A stretch of DNA of 6,456 nt from an uncultured Peptococcaceae bacterium (lineage in GTDB: Bacteria > Bacillota > Dehalobacteriia > UBA7702), in contig CALFRX010000192.1 of assembly GCA_937919295.1 (NCBI GenBank), positions 1 to 6,456 on the forward strand, given 5' to 3'. Position 1 is the stretch's first letter, and each line of letters begins with the position of its first letter. The notes beneath the pieces were generated by a model. That model did no database searches, was not told the DNA's origin, and saw nothing but the letters and a program-made list of their open reading frames with translations. A program made the translations under genes and the position numbers. Positions 1 through 5,071 of the stretch are shown piece after piece.

Positions 1-1
1 G

Positions 2-1642
2 ACGATTCTTGAACGTGAGGACGTCATTGCCGGTTACAGCGACTTGAAAAACGGCACCGATACGATTACAGCTGTGGCCGCGGTGTTGCCGTTGTTCTTT
101 ATTTTGATCGTCGTTTTGATGACCTCCAATACCATGGTGCGCATGATCGAAGAAGAGCGGAGCGAGATCGGCGCTTTAACCTCCCTCGGTTTCAGAGACA
201 CTGAAATTTTAAGGGGCTACTTGATTTATGTCCTTTCCGCCACGGTGCTTGGCGTCGTTACCGGCTATTTTATCGGTTGTACCGTGATCCCTTATATCAT
301 CGCCAAATGCTTTCCCTATCTGCTGCCCCCTCTTATTCTAAAATTTGACGCCTTCTTCTTTTTCCTGATTCTCCTCGTGGCCGTGGTCTTGATGGCCGGG
401 GTGACCGTGCTGTTCTGCAAAGGAGAATTGAAGCAAAAACCCGCGGTGCTGCTGCGCCCCGCGCCGCCACAAAAGGGGCAAAAAATCCTCTTGGAGAATT
501 TTGGTCTCCTTTGGAATCACCTCTCCTTTACTTGGAAGGTGACGCTGCGCAATATCTTCCGTTACAAACGCCGCGTCTTCATGACGATCATCGGCATTGC
601 CGGTTGCACTGCCCTGCTCCTTACCGGTTTCGGCGTGAAGGATTGTCTCAACGGTGTTGCCGAAGCCCAATACGGGGATATTTTTCGTTACGATCAGATG
701 ATTGTGCTCAAAGACGACACGGCAGAAATCGGCCCGGACTTGGCCGCTCTTTTGGCGCAAGGGGGAGCAGAAGATCCCGCTTTGCTGAAACAAACGGCGG
801 TGACCTGCGTATCCAAAGAAAAGTCATTGCAATGCTATCTGATCGTGCCTGGGGATGAGGCGGCCTTTTTACAGTACTATCACCTTACCGCTGAGAGCGG
901 CGGCGCAAACCTCCATCTCAGTGATCAGGGGGTTATCGTGACCGCGAAAATCGCCGAGATCTACGGCGTCGGTCCCGGGGATACGCTGGAAATTCAGGAC
1001 GGCGACGGTGGTACCTATGGGCTTCCCGTTGCCGCTGTGGCGGAGAATTACATCGGCAGCTATATTTATCTGAATCAAGGGTTATATCAGGATATTTTTG
1101 GTGAGGCTGCCACCTATAATATGATCGTTTCCGCCGCCGCGGAAAACTTTTCAGCCTCAAAGCTCCTCAATGACGAGGCTATCGTCAATGTGACCGCCAG
1201 CGACACGATTTTAAAGCAGGCACTGCAAAGCTCCGATAGTTTAAACGGCGTTGTTTTGCTCATCGTTGTTGTCGCCTCGCTTTTGGCGGTGATTGTGCTT
1301 TATAATCTGACCTCCATCAATATCAGTGAGCGGAAGCGGGAAATTGCCACCTTAAAAGTACTGGGTTTTTACGATTGGGAGACCAATGCCTATATTTACC
1401 GGGAGGCGTTTCTCTTGGCTCTCCTCAGCATCGTGATTGGCCTGTTCCTCGGCATCGGTCTGCACCGTTTTTTGATGAGCGCCATTGAACAAGACGCCGT
1501 GATCTATTTTGATACGGTGAAGGCTTTGAGTTACCTGTGGGCCTTTCTGATTACCCTTGTCGCCTCCGTGCTGATGCAGGTGATTACCTATTTCAAATTG
1601 AAGAAGATCGATATGATCGAATCGCTGAAATCTGTGGAATGA
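2..1642 (+). CDS. ABC transporter permease with FtsX-like domains, 5' end outside the window
   Basis: This is the C-terminal 546 residues of a large integral-membrane ABC permease. The frame is open from the first complete codon at position 2, so the TTG at 44 is internal and the true start lies upstream. Two FtsX-type units are visible. The first has a helix at about 70-130, the cytoplasmic signature EERSEIGALTSLGF (about 152-193), and two more helices (about 210-290 and 345-415). The second starts with a helix after KRRVFMTIIGI (about 575-640), carries a large extracytoplasmic domain (about 640-1245), and ends with three helices around the repeated signature KREIATLKVLGF (about 1333-1368). 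The protein stops at KSVE. It would form the membrane pore or mechanotransmission part of an exporter of the MacB/FtsX superfamily, with a separate ATPase not in view. Substrate cannot be told; lipids, peptides or lipoproteins are typical for the family. Family assignment is firm. Confidence 0.93.
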   Translation, partial: TILEREDVIAGYSDLKNGTDTITAVAAVLPLFFILIVVLMTSNTMVRMIEEERSEIGALTSLGFRDTEILRGYLIYVLSATVLGVVTGYFIGCTVIPYIIAKCFPYLLPPLILKFDAFFFFLILLVAVVLMAGVTVLFCKGELKQKPAVLLRPAPPQKGQKILLENFGLLWNHLSFTWKVTLRNIFRYKRRVFMTIIGIAGCTALLLTGFGVKDCLNGVAEAQYGDIFRYDQMIVLKDDTAEIGPDLAALLAQGGAEDPALLKQTAVTCVSKEKSLQCYLIVPGDEAAFLQYYHLTAESGGANLHLSDQGVIVTAKIAEIYGVGPGDTLEIQDGDGGTYGLPVAAVAENYIGSYIYLNQGLYQDIFGEAATYNMIVSAAAENFSASKLLNDEAIVNVTASDTILKQALQSSDSLNGVVLLIVVVASLLAVIVLYNLTSINISERKREIATLKVLGFYDWETNAYIYREAFLLALLSIVIGLFLGIGLHRFLMSAIEQDAVIYFDTVKALSYLWAFLITLVASVLMQVITYFKLKKIDMIESLKSVE

Positions 1643-1695
1643 GCAGAAAACCGTCTTTTCCTAAAGCGGTTGCGTCTGTTGAAACTTTCGCAACG

Positions 1696-1740
1696 AAAAA
1701 GAAGAGCACGCCTTTGGCCATTGCTCTTCTTTTTATTTAT
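1696..1740 (+). terminator. Intrinsic terminator of the ABC permease gene, A/T tracts on both sides
   Basis: A perfect 13-bp stem, AAAAAGAAGAGCA (1696-1708) with TGCTCTTCTTTTT (1722-1734), encloses a 13-base loop. A run of T follows, and the left arm starts with five A, so it could also stop transcription arriving on the minus strand. It lies 53 bases after the permease stop codon and just before the promoter of the next gene, so it separates two transcription units. Confidence 0.87.
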
Positions 1741-1743
1741 GCC

Positions 1744-1772
1744 TTGACAGGGCGTTTTTAGCTCTATATGAT
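1744..1772 (+). promoter_or_regulatory. Sigma-A-type promoter of the flavodoxin/ferredoxin gene
   Basis: The -35 box TTGACA (1744-1749) matches the consensus exactly. A 17-base spacer leads to the -10 box TATGAT (1767-1772), which has one mismatch. Transcription would start at about 1779, only about 30 bases before the leader ORF ATG at 1809. Position just after a terminator and before a gene on the same strand supports it. The start site is inferred from spacing. Confidence 0.8.
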
Positions 1773-1792
1773 GAATACAGAGACTATTTCGT

Positions 1793-1867
1793 GAGGGGGA
1801 GCGTATTTATGGATATTTTTCAAATTTGTCTGAGTGCCCCCTCCCGGCAATGAGGGAAATACAGATG
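1793..1867 (+). promoter_or_regulatory. Possible RNA switch: anti-Shine-Dalgarno segment that can mask either of two ribosome binding sites
   Basis: CCCCCTC (1837-1843) inside the leader ORF is a perfect 7-bp complement of GAGGGGG (1793-1799), the leader ORF's ribosome binding site. Its inner part CCCTC (1839-1843) is also a perfect 5-bp complement of GAGGG (1852-1856), the binding site of the main gene, with an 8-base loop. The pairings exclude each other. A ribosome on the leader ORF would melt both, and its termination at 1851-1853 would place it on the second site. The pairing is seen directly; the regulatory role is inferred. Confidence 0.4.
1809..1853 (+). CDS. Putative 14-residue leader peptide upstream of the EFR1-type gene
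   Basis: The frame reads MDIFQICLSAPSRQ and stops at TGA (1851-1853). It has the strongest ribosome binding site of this transcript, GAGGGGGA (1793-1800), 8 bases before ATG 1809, and lies close to the predicted transcription start. The stop codon overlaps the Shine-Dalgarno sequence GAGGG (1852-1856) of the main gene, and ATGA at 1850-1853 overlaps an in-frame ATG of that gene. This arrangement suggests translational coupling. No homology is claimed. It could also be a chance frame, or the remnant of an older N-terminus lost by frameshift, but the downstream gene is complete without it. Confidence 0.5.
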   Translation: MDIFQICLSAPSRQ

Positions 1868-2761
1868 GTTTCATCCTACGAAAAACCGAAAACGGCTCAA
1901 ATCGTTTATTTTTCGGGTACCGGCGGCACCAAAATGGCGGCGTCAGCTTTGGCCGACGCATTAATCGGGAGGGAAATTACTTGTGAGCTATTTTCCTTAA
2001 ACGGCAAAAGCTCCTTTGTTGGGGAAAGCGGGGCGTTGCTCATCGTCATGTTCCCCGTATACGCTTTCAACGCGCCGGTGATCATCGATGACTTCCTTGC
2101 TGCTCTGGCTTTTTCCGCCGGCGGTAGCGCCGCGGTGATCGCGGTTTCCGGTGGCGGAGAAGTATCTCCCAACACCGCCAGCCGATGCCGCACCATAGGG
2201 CATTTGAGAAAGAAGGGTTTTCAGACGGTTTATGAGGCCGGGTTGGTGATGCCGTCCAATTTGATCATGGAGTATCCCGAAGCAATCTCTTTGGCGCTTC
2301 TTCGCATCCTGCCGGAAAAAGTGGAGCAAATCGCCGCCGATTTGAGCAGCGGCACTGTAAAACGGCTGAAGATTCATGTTTTTGACCGTTTTCTGGCGCG
2401 CCTCGGCGTTTTGGAAAAACGCGGCAGCCCCGACTTCGGTAAAAAGATGAAGGTCGACGACGCTTGTAAAGGCTGCGGTTTATGCGCCGCCAAATGTCCC
2501 AGAGGGAACATTGCCCTCAAAAACGGAAGACCTGTTTTTAAAGATCGCTGCATCATGTGTTTGGGTTGTATCTATCGCTGTCCCCAAAAGGCCTTGACGC
2601 CGGGAATCTTGAAATCCTTTGTTTTTGCCGGTTATGACCTCAATTTCCTCCAAAAAAAGTTGGACGAGGGTTCCCAAGAACATTCTGACAGCGAAGAAAT
2701 TAAGACACTGACCAAGGGTTACCTGATGAGCGGCGTCAGGAAATATCTATTGGAAGAATAA
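1865..2761 (+). CDS. EFR1-type flavodoxin-like/ferredoxin fusion protein
   Basis: A predicted 298-residue soluble cytoplasmic electron-transfer protein. The N-terminal part is flavodoxin-like: strand then phosphate loop YFSGTGGT (about residues 15-22), the FPVYAFNAP segment (63-71) and a Ser-Gly-Gly-Gly-Glu loop (95-99), which together resemble FMN-binding sites, plus the MPSN segment typical of the family (129-132). The C-terminal part has two [4Fe-4S] motifs of the CxxCxxCxxxCP type: Cys201/204/207/211 and Cys229/232/235/239. It would pass electrons between flavin and iron-sulfur centres; the partner is unknown. ATG 1865 is chosen because GAGGG (1852-1856) sits 8 bases upstream and the flavodoxin fold begins soon after. 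In-frame alternatives are ATG 1850 and TTG 1826, neither with a good binding site. The loop has TGGT where TGNT is usual. It is transcribed alone, between a terminator and a terminator. Confidence 0.9.
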   Translation: MVSSYEKPKTAQIVYFSGTGGTKMAASALADALIGREITCELFSLNGKSSFVGESGALLIVMFPVYAFNAPVIIDDFLAALAFSAGGSAAVIAVSGGGEVSPNTASRCRTIGHLRKKGFQTVYEAGLVMPSNLIMEYPEAISLALLRILPEKVEQIAADLSSGTVKRLKIHVFDRFLARLGVLEKRGSPDFGKKMKVDDACKGCGLCAAKCPRGNIALKNGRPVFKDRCIMCLGCIYRCPQKALTPGILKSFVFAGYDLNFLQKKLDEGSQEHSDSEEIKTLTKGYLMSGVRKYLLEE

Positions 2762-2780
2762 CGGACCGCGTTTTCGTATG

Positions 2781-2815
2781 AAAAGCGCAGGCCAATCCAT
2801 TGCCTGCGCTTTTTT
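2781..2815. terminator. Bidirectional intrinsic terminator between convergent genes
   Basis: A perfect 12-bp GC-rich stem, AAAAGCGCAGGC (2781-2792) with GCCTGCGCTTTT (2802-2813), encloses a 9-base loop. On the plus strand a T run to 2815 follows and ends the EFR1-type gene 19 bases after its stop. On the minus strand the four A at 2781-2784 give the U tract for the convergent operon, whose stop codon (2816-2814) overlaps the T run. Confidence 0.88.
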
Positions 2816-3482
2816 AAAGATGGGTTTTCTTCTTTAATTCTTTCACGATGTTTTCGCCCTGAAAGATGAAAATTCCGGCCAAAAAGATGATGCTGACCGT
2901 AACACAGATGATGGACGGATAAAGTACATCAACCAAATGAAAGAGAATAAAAAGGGCCGGGATGATCCCGAAGATACTGTCCAATAAAGCATAGGTGATA
3001 TATTCTCTGACGCGGATCTTCATGGCCCTTGCCGTAATATACATCACCATTTCCGCCGCCACATAAATGATGGGAATGAAGTACTCTAATGACCAGCCTC
3101 TCCAGGCTGTTTGCCAATCCCAAAAAACGGAAAGCAGGGAGACGATGACGACTTGCCAGAGAATGGCTTTGGGAATATTATGCCGTTTCCAAAGGACGAC
3201 GATAAAACCAAGCCAGGTGCTGAAGACCCCGAAAATGACGAATAGCGGCCAGTTTACCGCCGTGGACAGAATCATTTCAAGGGCCAAGCTCACCGCAATG
3301 GCGGTGATCGAAATAAAAACTAAAATGCGGAGGGCGAGATGCCTTTCGTAAGTTGGCGGTATTTCGGGAAAGACCTCTTCGCGGTCGGTTTGACAATCGG
3401 TGCTTACCAGCGTTTTGCCGCAAAGGATACACCGTTTACGGCTTCCCCGCATATGGATGTGGCATTGTCTGCAATACTGCAT
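2814..3482 (-). CDS. Zinc-ribbon membrane protein, DUF6320-like
   Basis: A 222-residue protein with an N-terminal zinc ribbon: Cys4-x2-Cys7 and Cys18-x2-Cys21, likely binding one zinc ion on the cytoplasmic side. About six hydrophobic helices follow (roughly 50-72, 78-97, 106-121, 132-150, 165-185, 190-207), and the protein ends with a basic tail (KELKKKTHL). This layout, the PSIICV segment before the last helix and the neighbour match what I recall of DUF6320-type proteins, but that name comes from memory. Function is unknown. The start ATG (3482-3480) is well supported by AAGGAG (3495-3490) 7 bases upstream, placed in the 15-base gap after the acyltransferase stop. The two genes are therefore one operon with this one second, which suggests it anchors or assists the acyltransferase. 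No catalytic motif is visible. Confidence 0.85.
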   Translation of the reverse strand: MQYCRQCHIHMRGSRKRCILCGKTLVSTDCQTDREEVFPEIPPTYERHLALRILVFISITAIAVSLALEMILSTAVNWPLFVIFGVFSTWLGFIVVLWKRHNIPKAILWQVVIVSLLSVFWDWQTAWRGWSLEYFIPIIYVAAEMVMYITARAMKIRVREYITYALLDSIFGIIPALFILFHLVDVLYPSIICVTVSIIFLAGIFIFQGENIVKELKKKTHL

Positions 3483-3497
3483 GGAAGGTCTCCTTGC

Positions 3498-4757
3498 TTA
3501 AAGGTTGGCGGCTATTTCAATGGAAATACCCGCTTGGGACAGAAGACGGAAAAAGTTCTTTTGAATGTCTGTTTCCCGAAAGGGAGAAGAAATGCTGACG
3601 GTCAAAACGTCTTTATAGGAGCAGACGTTCATTTGGGGTCGGTTGGCATTGGTGCAAAAAGAAAAGGAATGGATGATACCGTCGAATTCCGGGGGCATGG
3701 TGATGATGCCGAGATTGGACAGGGAAGAAGTTGATTGCCTTTTTGCCAAGCGAGAAGCTAATCGCAGAATGAGATCTTTTATCGGTAAAAGAATGATACG
3801 GGAAAGCATGTTTTGTTCGATTGCCAGATACTTGTTGGAAACATCATTCAGGTTTTCCGCGGTGAGCTGCTCTTTGAAGAGTTTTTCGGTATCGCGGATC
3901 ACCTGACTCAGCGGATCGGTATGCTTTTCAAAACGGTAGCCGATATTGATATAACTGAAAAAGTTTCTTGCCGTTACCGATTGAAAATACTGCCGCAAGT
4001 TTACCGGAATCGCTAAAACCACCGGATGAATCCTTTTTTTGGCTTTCATCTCACTGCCAATGGCATAGATGAATAACGACGCGAGAAAAACGGTGAGTGT
4101 TGTCTGATACTTGTGTGCTTCCCGCAAAACGCTGTGGGTGGACATTACGCCTTCGATGAGCTGCATTCTGTTTTCAGATAGCCTCGTACCTCGGATTTGA
4201 TATGCTTTTTTGGGTTTTCCGGGTTTTTTTATTTTCCGCATACCGCCAATAAAGTATTTATCAAAGCTATTTTCCCTTACGCTGCTCAAAGAGGAATGTT
4301 CATTGGCCAAAACAATGCCGGTAAAATCATCGCTTTTTATGGTTAAGTAGTGACAGATCAGGGTTTGTAAAAAAAGAAGCGCGCCGGTGCCGTCAGCAAG
4401 GGCGTGAAATACTTCGAGATTGATTCTTTTTCGGTAGAATGACACCCGGAATAAAAGGTCGCTCTTCTTCCCCATATAAATGGGAGCGCAAACCGCCTTC
4501 GCTTCGGGGGATACCTTTGGCTGGATATTGCTTTCCTCCAAATAGTACCAAAACAAACCTCTTTTCAGCACACAGCGGTAAAGCGGAAAGTCATCGATGG
4601 TTAGATCAAGAGCCTGCTGTAAATGGGCCATGCTGACGATCTGATCTAATTCGCAGCTGATGCGAAATACTTTGGGGTCTTTTAAGCTCCAGGTCGCCGG
4701 GTAAAGCTTTGAGGCGATTTCTAAGCTGGTCCACTCGATTTCTTTTTGTTGTTTCAT
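3498..4757 (-). CDS. Condensation-fold acyltransferase (alcohol acetyltransferase-like)
   Basis: A 419-residue soluble protein of the CoA-dependent acyltransferase / NRPS condensation superfamily. The catalytic motif HxxxDG is intact as HALADG, His118 to Gly123; in this family the histidine activates the acceptor hydroxyl or amine. Further landmarks are the N-terminal PLYRCVLKRG segment (58-67), PVNLRQYF then TARNFF (251-267) and SNLG (347-350), which match the two halves of the fold. No carrier-protein or adenylation domain is attached, so it is a stand-alone transferase, as in alcohol acetyltransferases and Pap-type enzymes. Donor and acceptor are unknown. The start is placed at 4757 because the conserved WTSLEIASKLYP segment begins at once; the ribosome binding site is weak (GGAA about 9 bases upstream). 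It is the first gene of an operon with the zinc-ribbon membrane protein. An acetyltransferase making esters is one possibility, a cell-envelope acylation enzyme another. Confidence 0.87.
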   Translation of the reverse strand: MKQQKEIEWTSLEIASKLYPATWSLKDPKVFRISCELDQIVSMAHLQQALDLTIDDFPLYRCVLKRGLFWYYLEESNIQPKVSPEAKAVCAPIYMGKKSDLLFRVSFYRKRINLEVFHALADGTGALLFLQTLICHYLTIKSDDFTGIVLANEHSSLSSVRENSFDKYFIGGMRKIKKPGKPKKAYQIRGTRLSENRMQLIEGVMSTHSVLREAHKYQTTLTVFLASLFIYAIGSEMKAKKRIHPVVLAIPVNLRQYFQSVTARNFFSYINIGYRFEKHTDPLSQVIRDTEKLFKEQLTAENLNDVSNKYLAIEQNMLSRIILLPIKDLILRLASRLAKRQSTSSLSNLGIITMPPEFDGIIHSFSFCTNANRPQMNVCSYKDVLTVSISSPFRETDIQKNFFRLLSQAGISIEIAANL

Positions 4758-4847
4758 CTTTTTTCATTCCGATCTTTTCGTGTGAAGCCCACAAAAGAGA
4801 TGTTTTTTTCTGAAAACGCCGTCGTGTCCATGGGATGATATAGAATT

Positions 4848-4876
4848 ATCTTACCGCCTTGTTGGCGGAAGGTCAA
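4848..4876 (-). promoter_or_regulatory. Predicted promoter of the acyltransferase/zinc-ribbon operon
   Basis: Read on the minus strand, -35 is TTGACC (4876-4871), the spacer is exactly 17 bases (4870-4854) and -10 is TAAGAT (4853-4848). Match is 5/6 and 4/6. A/T-rich sequence lies upstream of -35. The start would fall near 4841, giving an untranslated leader of about 84 bases. The promoter is inferred from pattern and position. Confidence 0.58.
4854..4868. repeat. Inverted repeat in the promoter spacer, operator candidate
   Basis: CCGCC (4854-4858) and GGCGG (4864-4868) form a perfect inverted repeat around a 5-base centre. It is strikingly GC-rich in an AT-rich region and fills the spacer between the predicted -35 and -10 boxes of the minus-strand operon. 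A dimeric repressor bound here would block RNA polymerase. It starts upstream of the predicted transcription start, so an RNA hairpin role is unlikely. No regulator gene is in the window. Confidence 0.45.
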
Positions 4877-4965
4877 ATATTTTTGGATAAAATACGCTTT
4901 TTTATGAAAAAATAATGCTAAAATTCAAATGATTGCCTCCTTATTTGTAAAAAGGCCTGATGTAA

Positions 4966-4994
4966 TTGACAAAACCCTTTTATTATGTTATGTT
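4966..4994 (+). promoter_or_regulatory. Predicted sigma-A promoter of the DEAD-box helicase gene
   Basis: The -35 box TTGACA (4966-4971) is exact consensus, the spacer is 17 bases, and the -10 box is TATGTT (4989-4994; 4/6). Transcription would start at about 5001, giving a leader of about 70 bases that contains both hairpins described for 5011-5056. The direct repeat TTAATCG (4993-4999 and 5007-5013) straddles the predicted start. Confidence 0.72.
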
Positions 4995-5010
4995 AATCGA
5001 AACAAATTAA

Positions 5011-5056
5011 TCGTTTACTCTGAAACGAGGCATCTTGTCTCGTTTCTTATTTTTTT
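5011..5056 (+). promoter_or_regulatory. Putative transcription attenuator in the helicase leader
   Basis: GAAACGAG (5022-5029) pairs perfectly with CTCGTTTC (5039-5046), extended by one G-U and one C-G pair to a 5-base loop. The T-rich tract TTATTTTTTT (5047-5056) follows. This is the form of an intrinsic terminator, but it lies between promoter and gene. TCGTTT occurs twice (5011-5016 and 5040-5045), and the upstream copy can pair with AAACGA (5023-5028) around a 6-base loop. That second hairpin would break the terminator, so the two are mutually exclusive. No known riboswitch or T-box pattern is recognised. The trigger is unknown; autoregulation by the helicase or response to cold are possibilities, by inference. 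Confidence 0.55.
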
Positions 5057-5071
5057 GAATTGAGGAAATCT

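Larger units (their letters stand above)
4758..5071. other. Divergent AT-rich intergenic region
   Basis: This 314-base stretch separates two divergent transcription units. It holds a predicted minus-strand promoter (4848-4876), a predicted plus-strand promoter (4966-4994) and the helicase leader hairpins (5011-5056). The part between the promoters, 4877-4965, is very AT-rich, with A and T runs that could act as UP elements. I find no credible gene there. An isolated AAGGAGG on the minus strand (4942-4936) has only an 8-codon frame behind it. Confidence 0.7.

Noticed and set aside
338..793. 151-codon antisense frame within the ABC permease gene
   Set aside because: It is a His/Gln/Glu-rich mirror of a real membrane protein gene, with no promoter or binding site evidence.
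44..1642. TTG at 44 as the start of the ABC permease
   Set aside because: The frame is open back to position 2, the protein lacks its expected N-terminal half, and there is no ribosome binding site before 44. It is an internal Leu codon.
1669..1694. GTTGCG/CGCAAC hairpin (1669-1674 with 1689-1694) just before the permease terminator
   Set aside because: Only 6 bp with a 14-base loop and no T tract of its own; the adjacent 13-bp hairpin explains termination.
1826..1864. TTG 1826 or ATG 1850 as the start of the EFR1-type gene
   Set aside because: Neither has a Shine-Dalgarno sequence at good spacing, and the added residues are not part of the flavodoxin fold. ATG 1850 remains possible by stop-start coupling (ATGA) with the leader ORF.
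3339..3906. Plus-strand open frames across the start of the zinc-ribbon gene and the end of the acyltransferase gene
   Set aside because: They are antisense to two well-supported genes and encode no recognisable domain.
4606..4794. 62-codon minus-strand frame overlapping the acyltransferase start (TTG, or ATG 4767)
   Set aside because: It lies almost wholly inside the N-terminus of the acyltransferase in another frame, is Arg/Gln/Ser rich, and resembles no family.
4931..4972. Minus-strand AAGGAGG (4942-4936) with a TTGTCA/TACAAA promoter-like pair just upstream
   Set aside because: The predicted start would fall on the binding site itself, and the only frame behind it is 8 codons from TTG. 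It is probably chance in AT-rich DNA.
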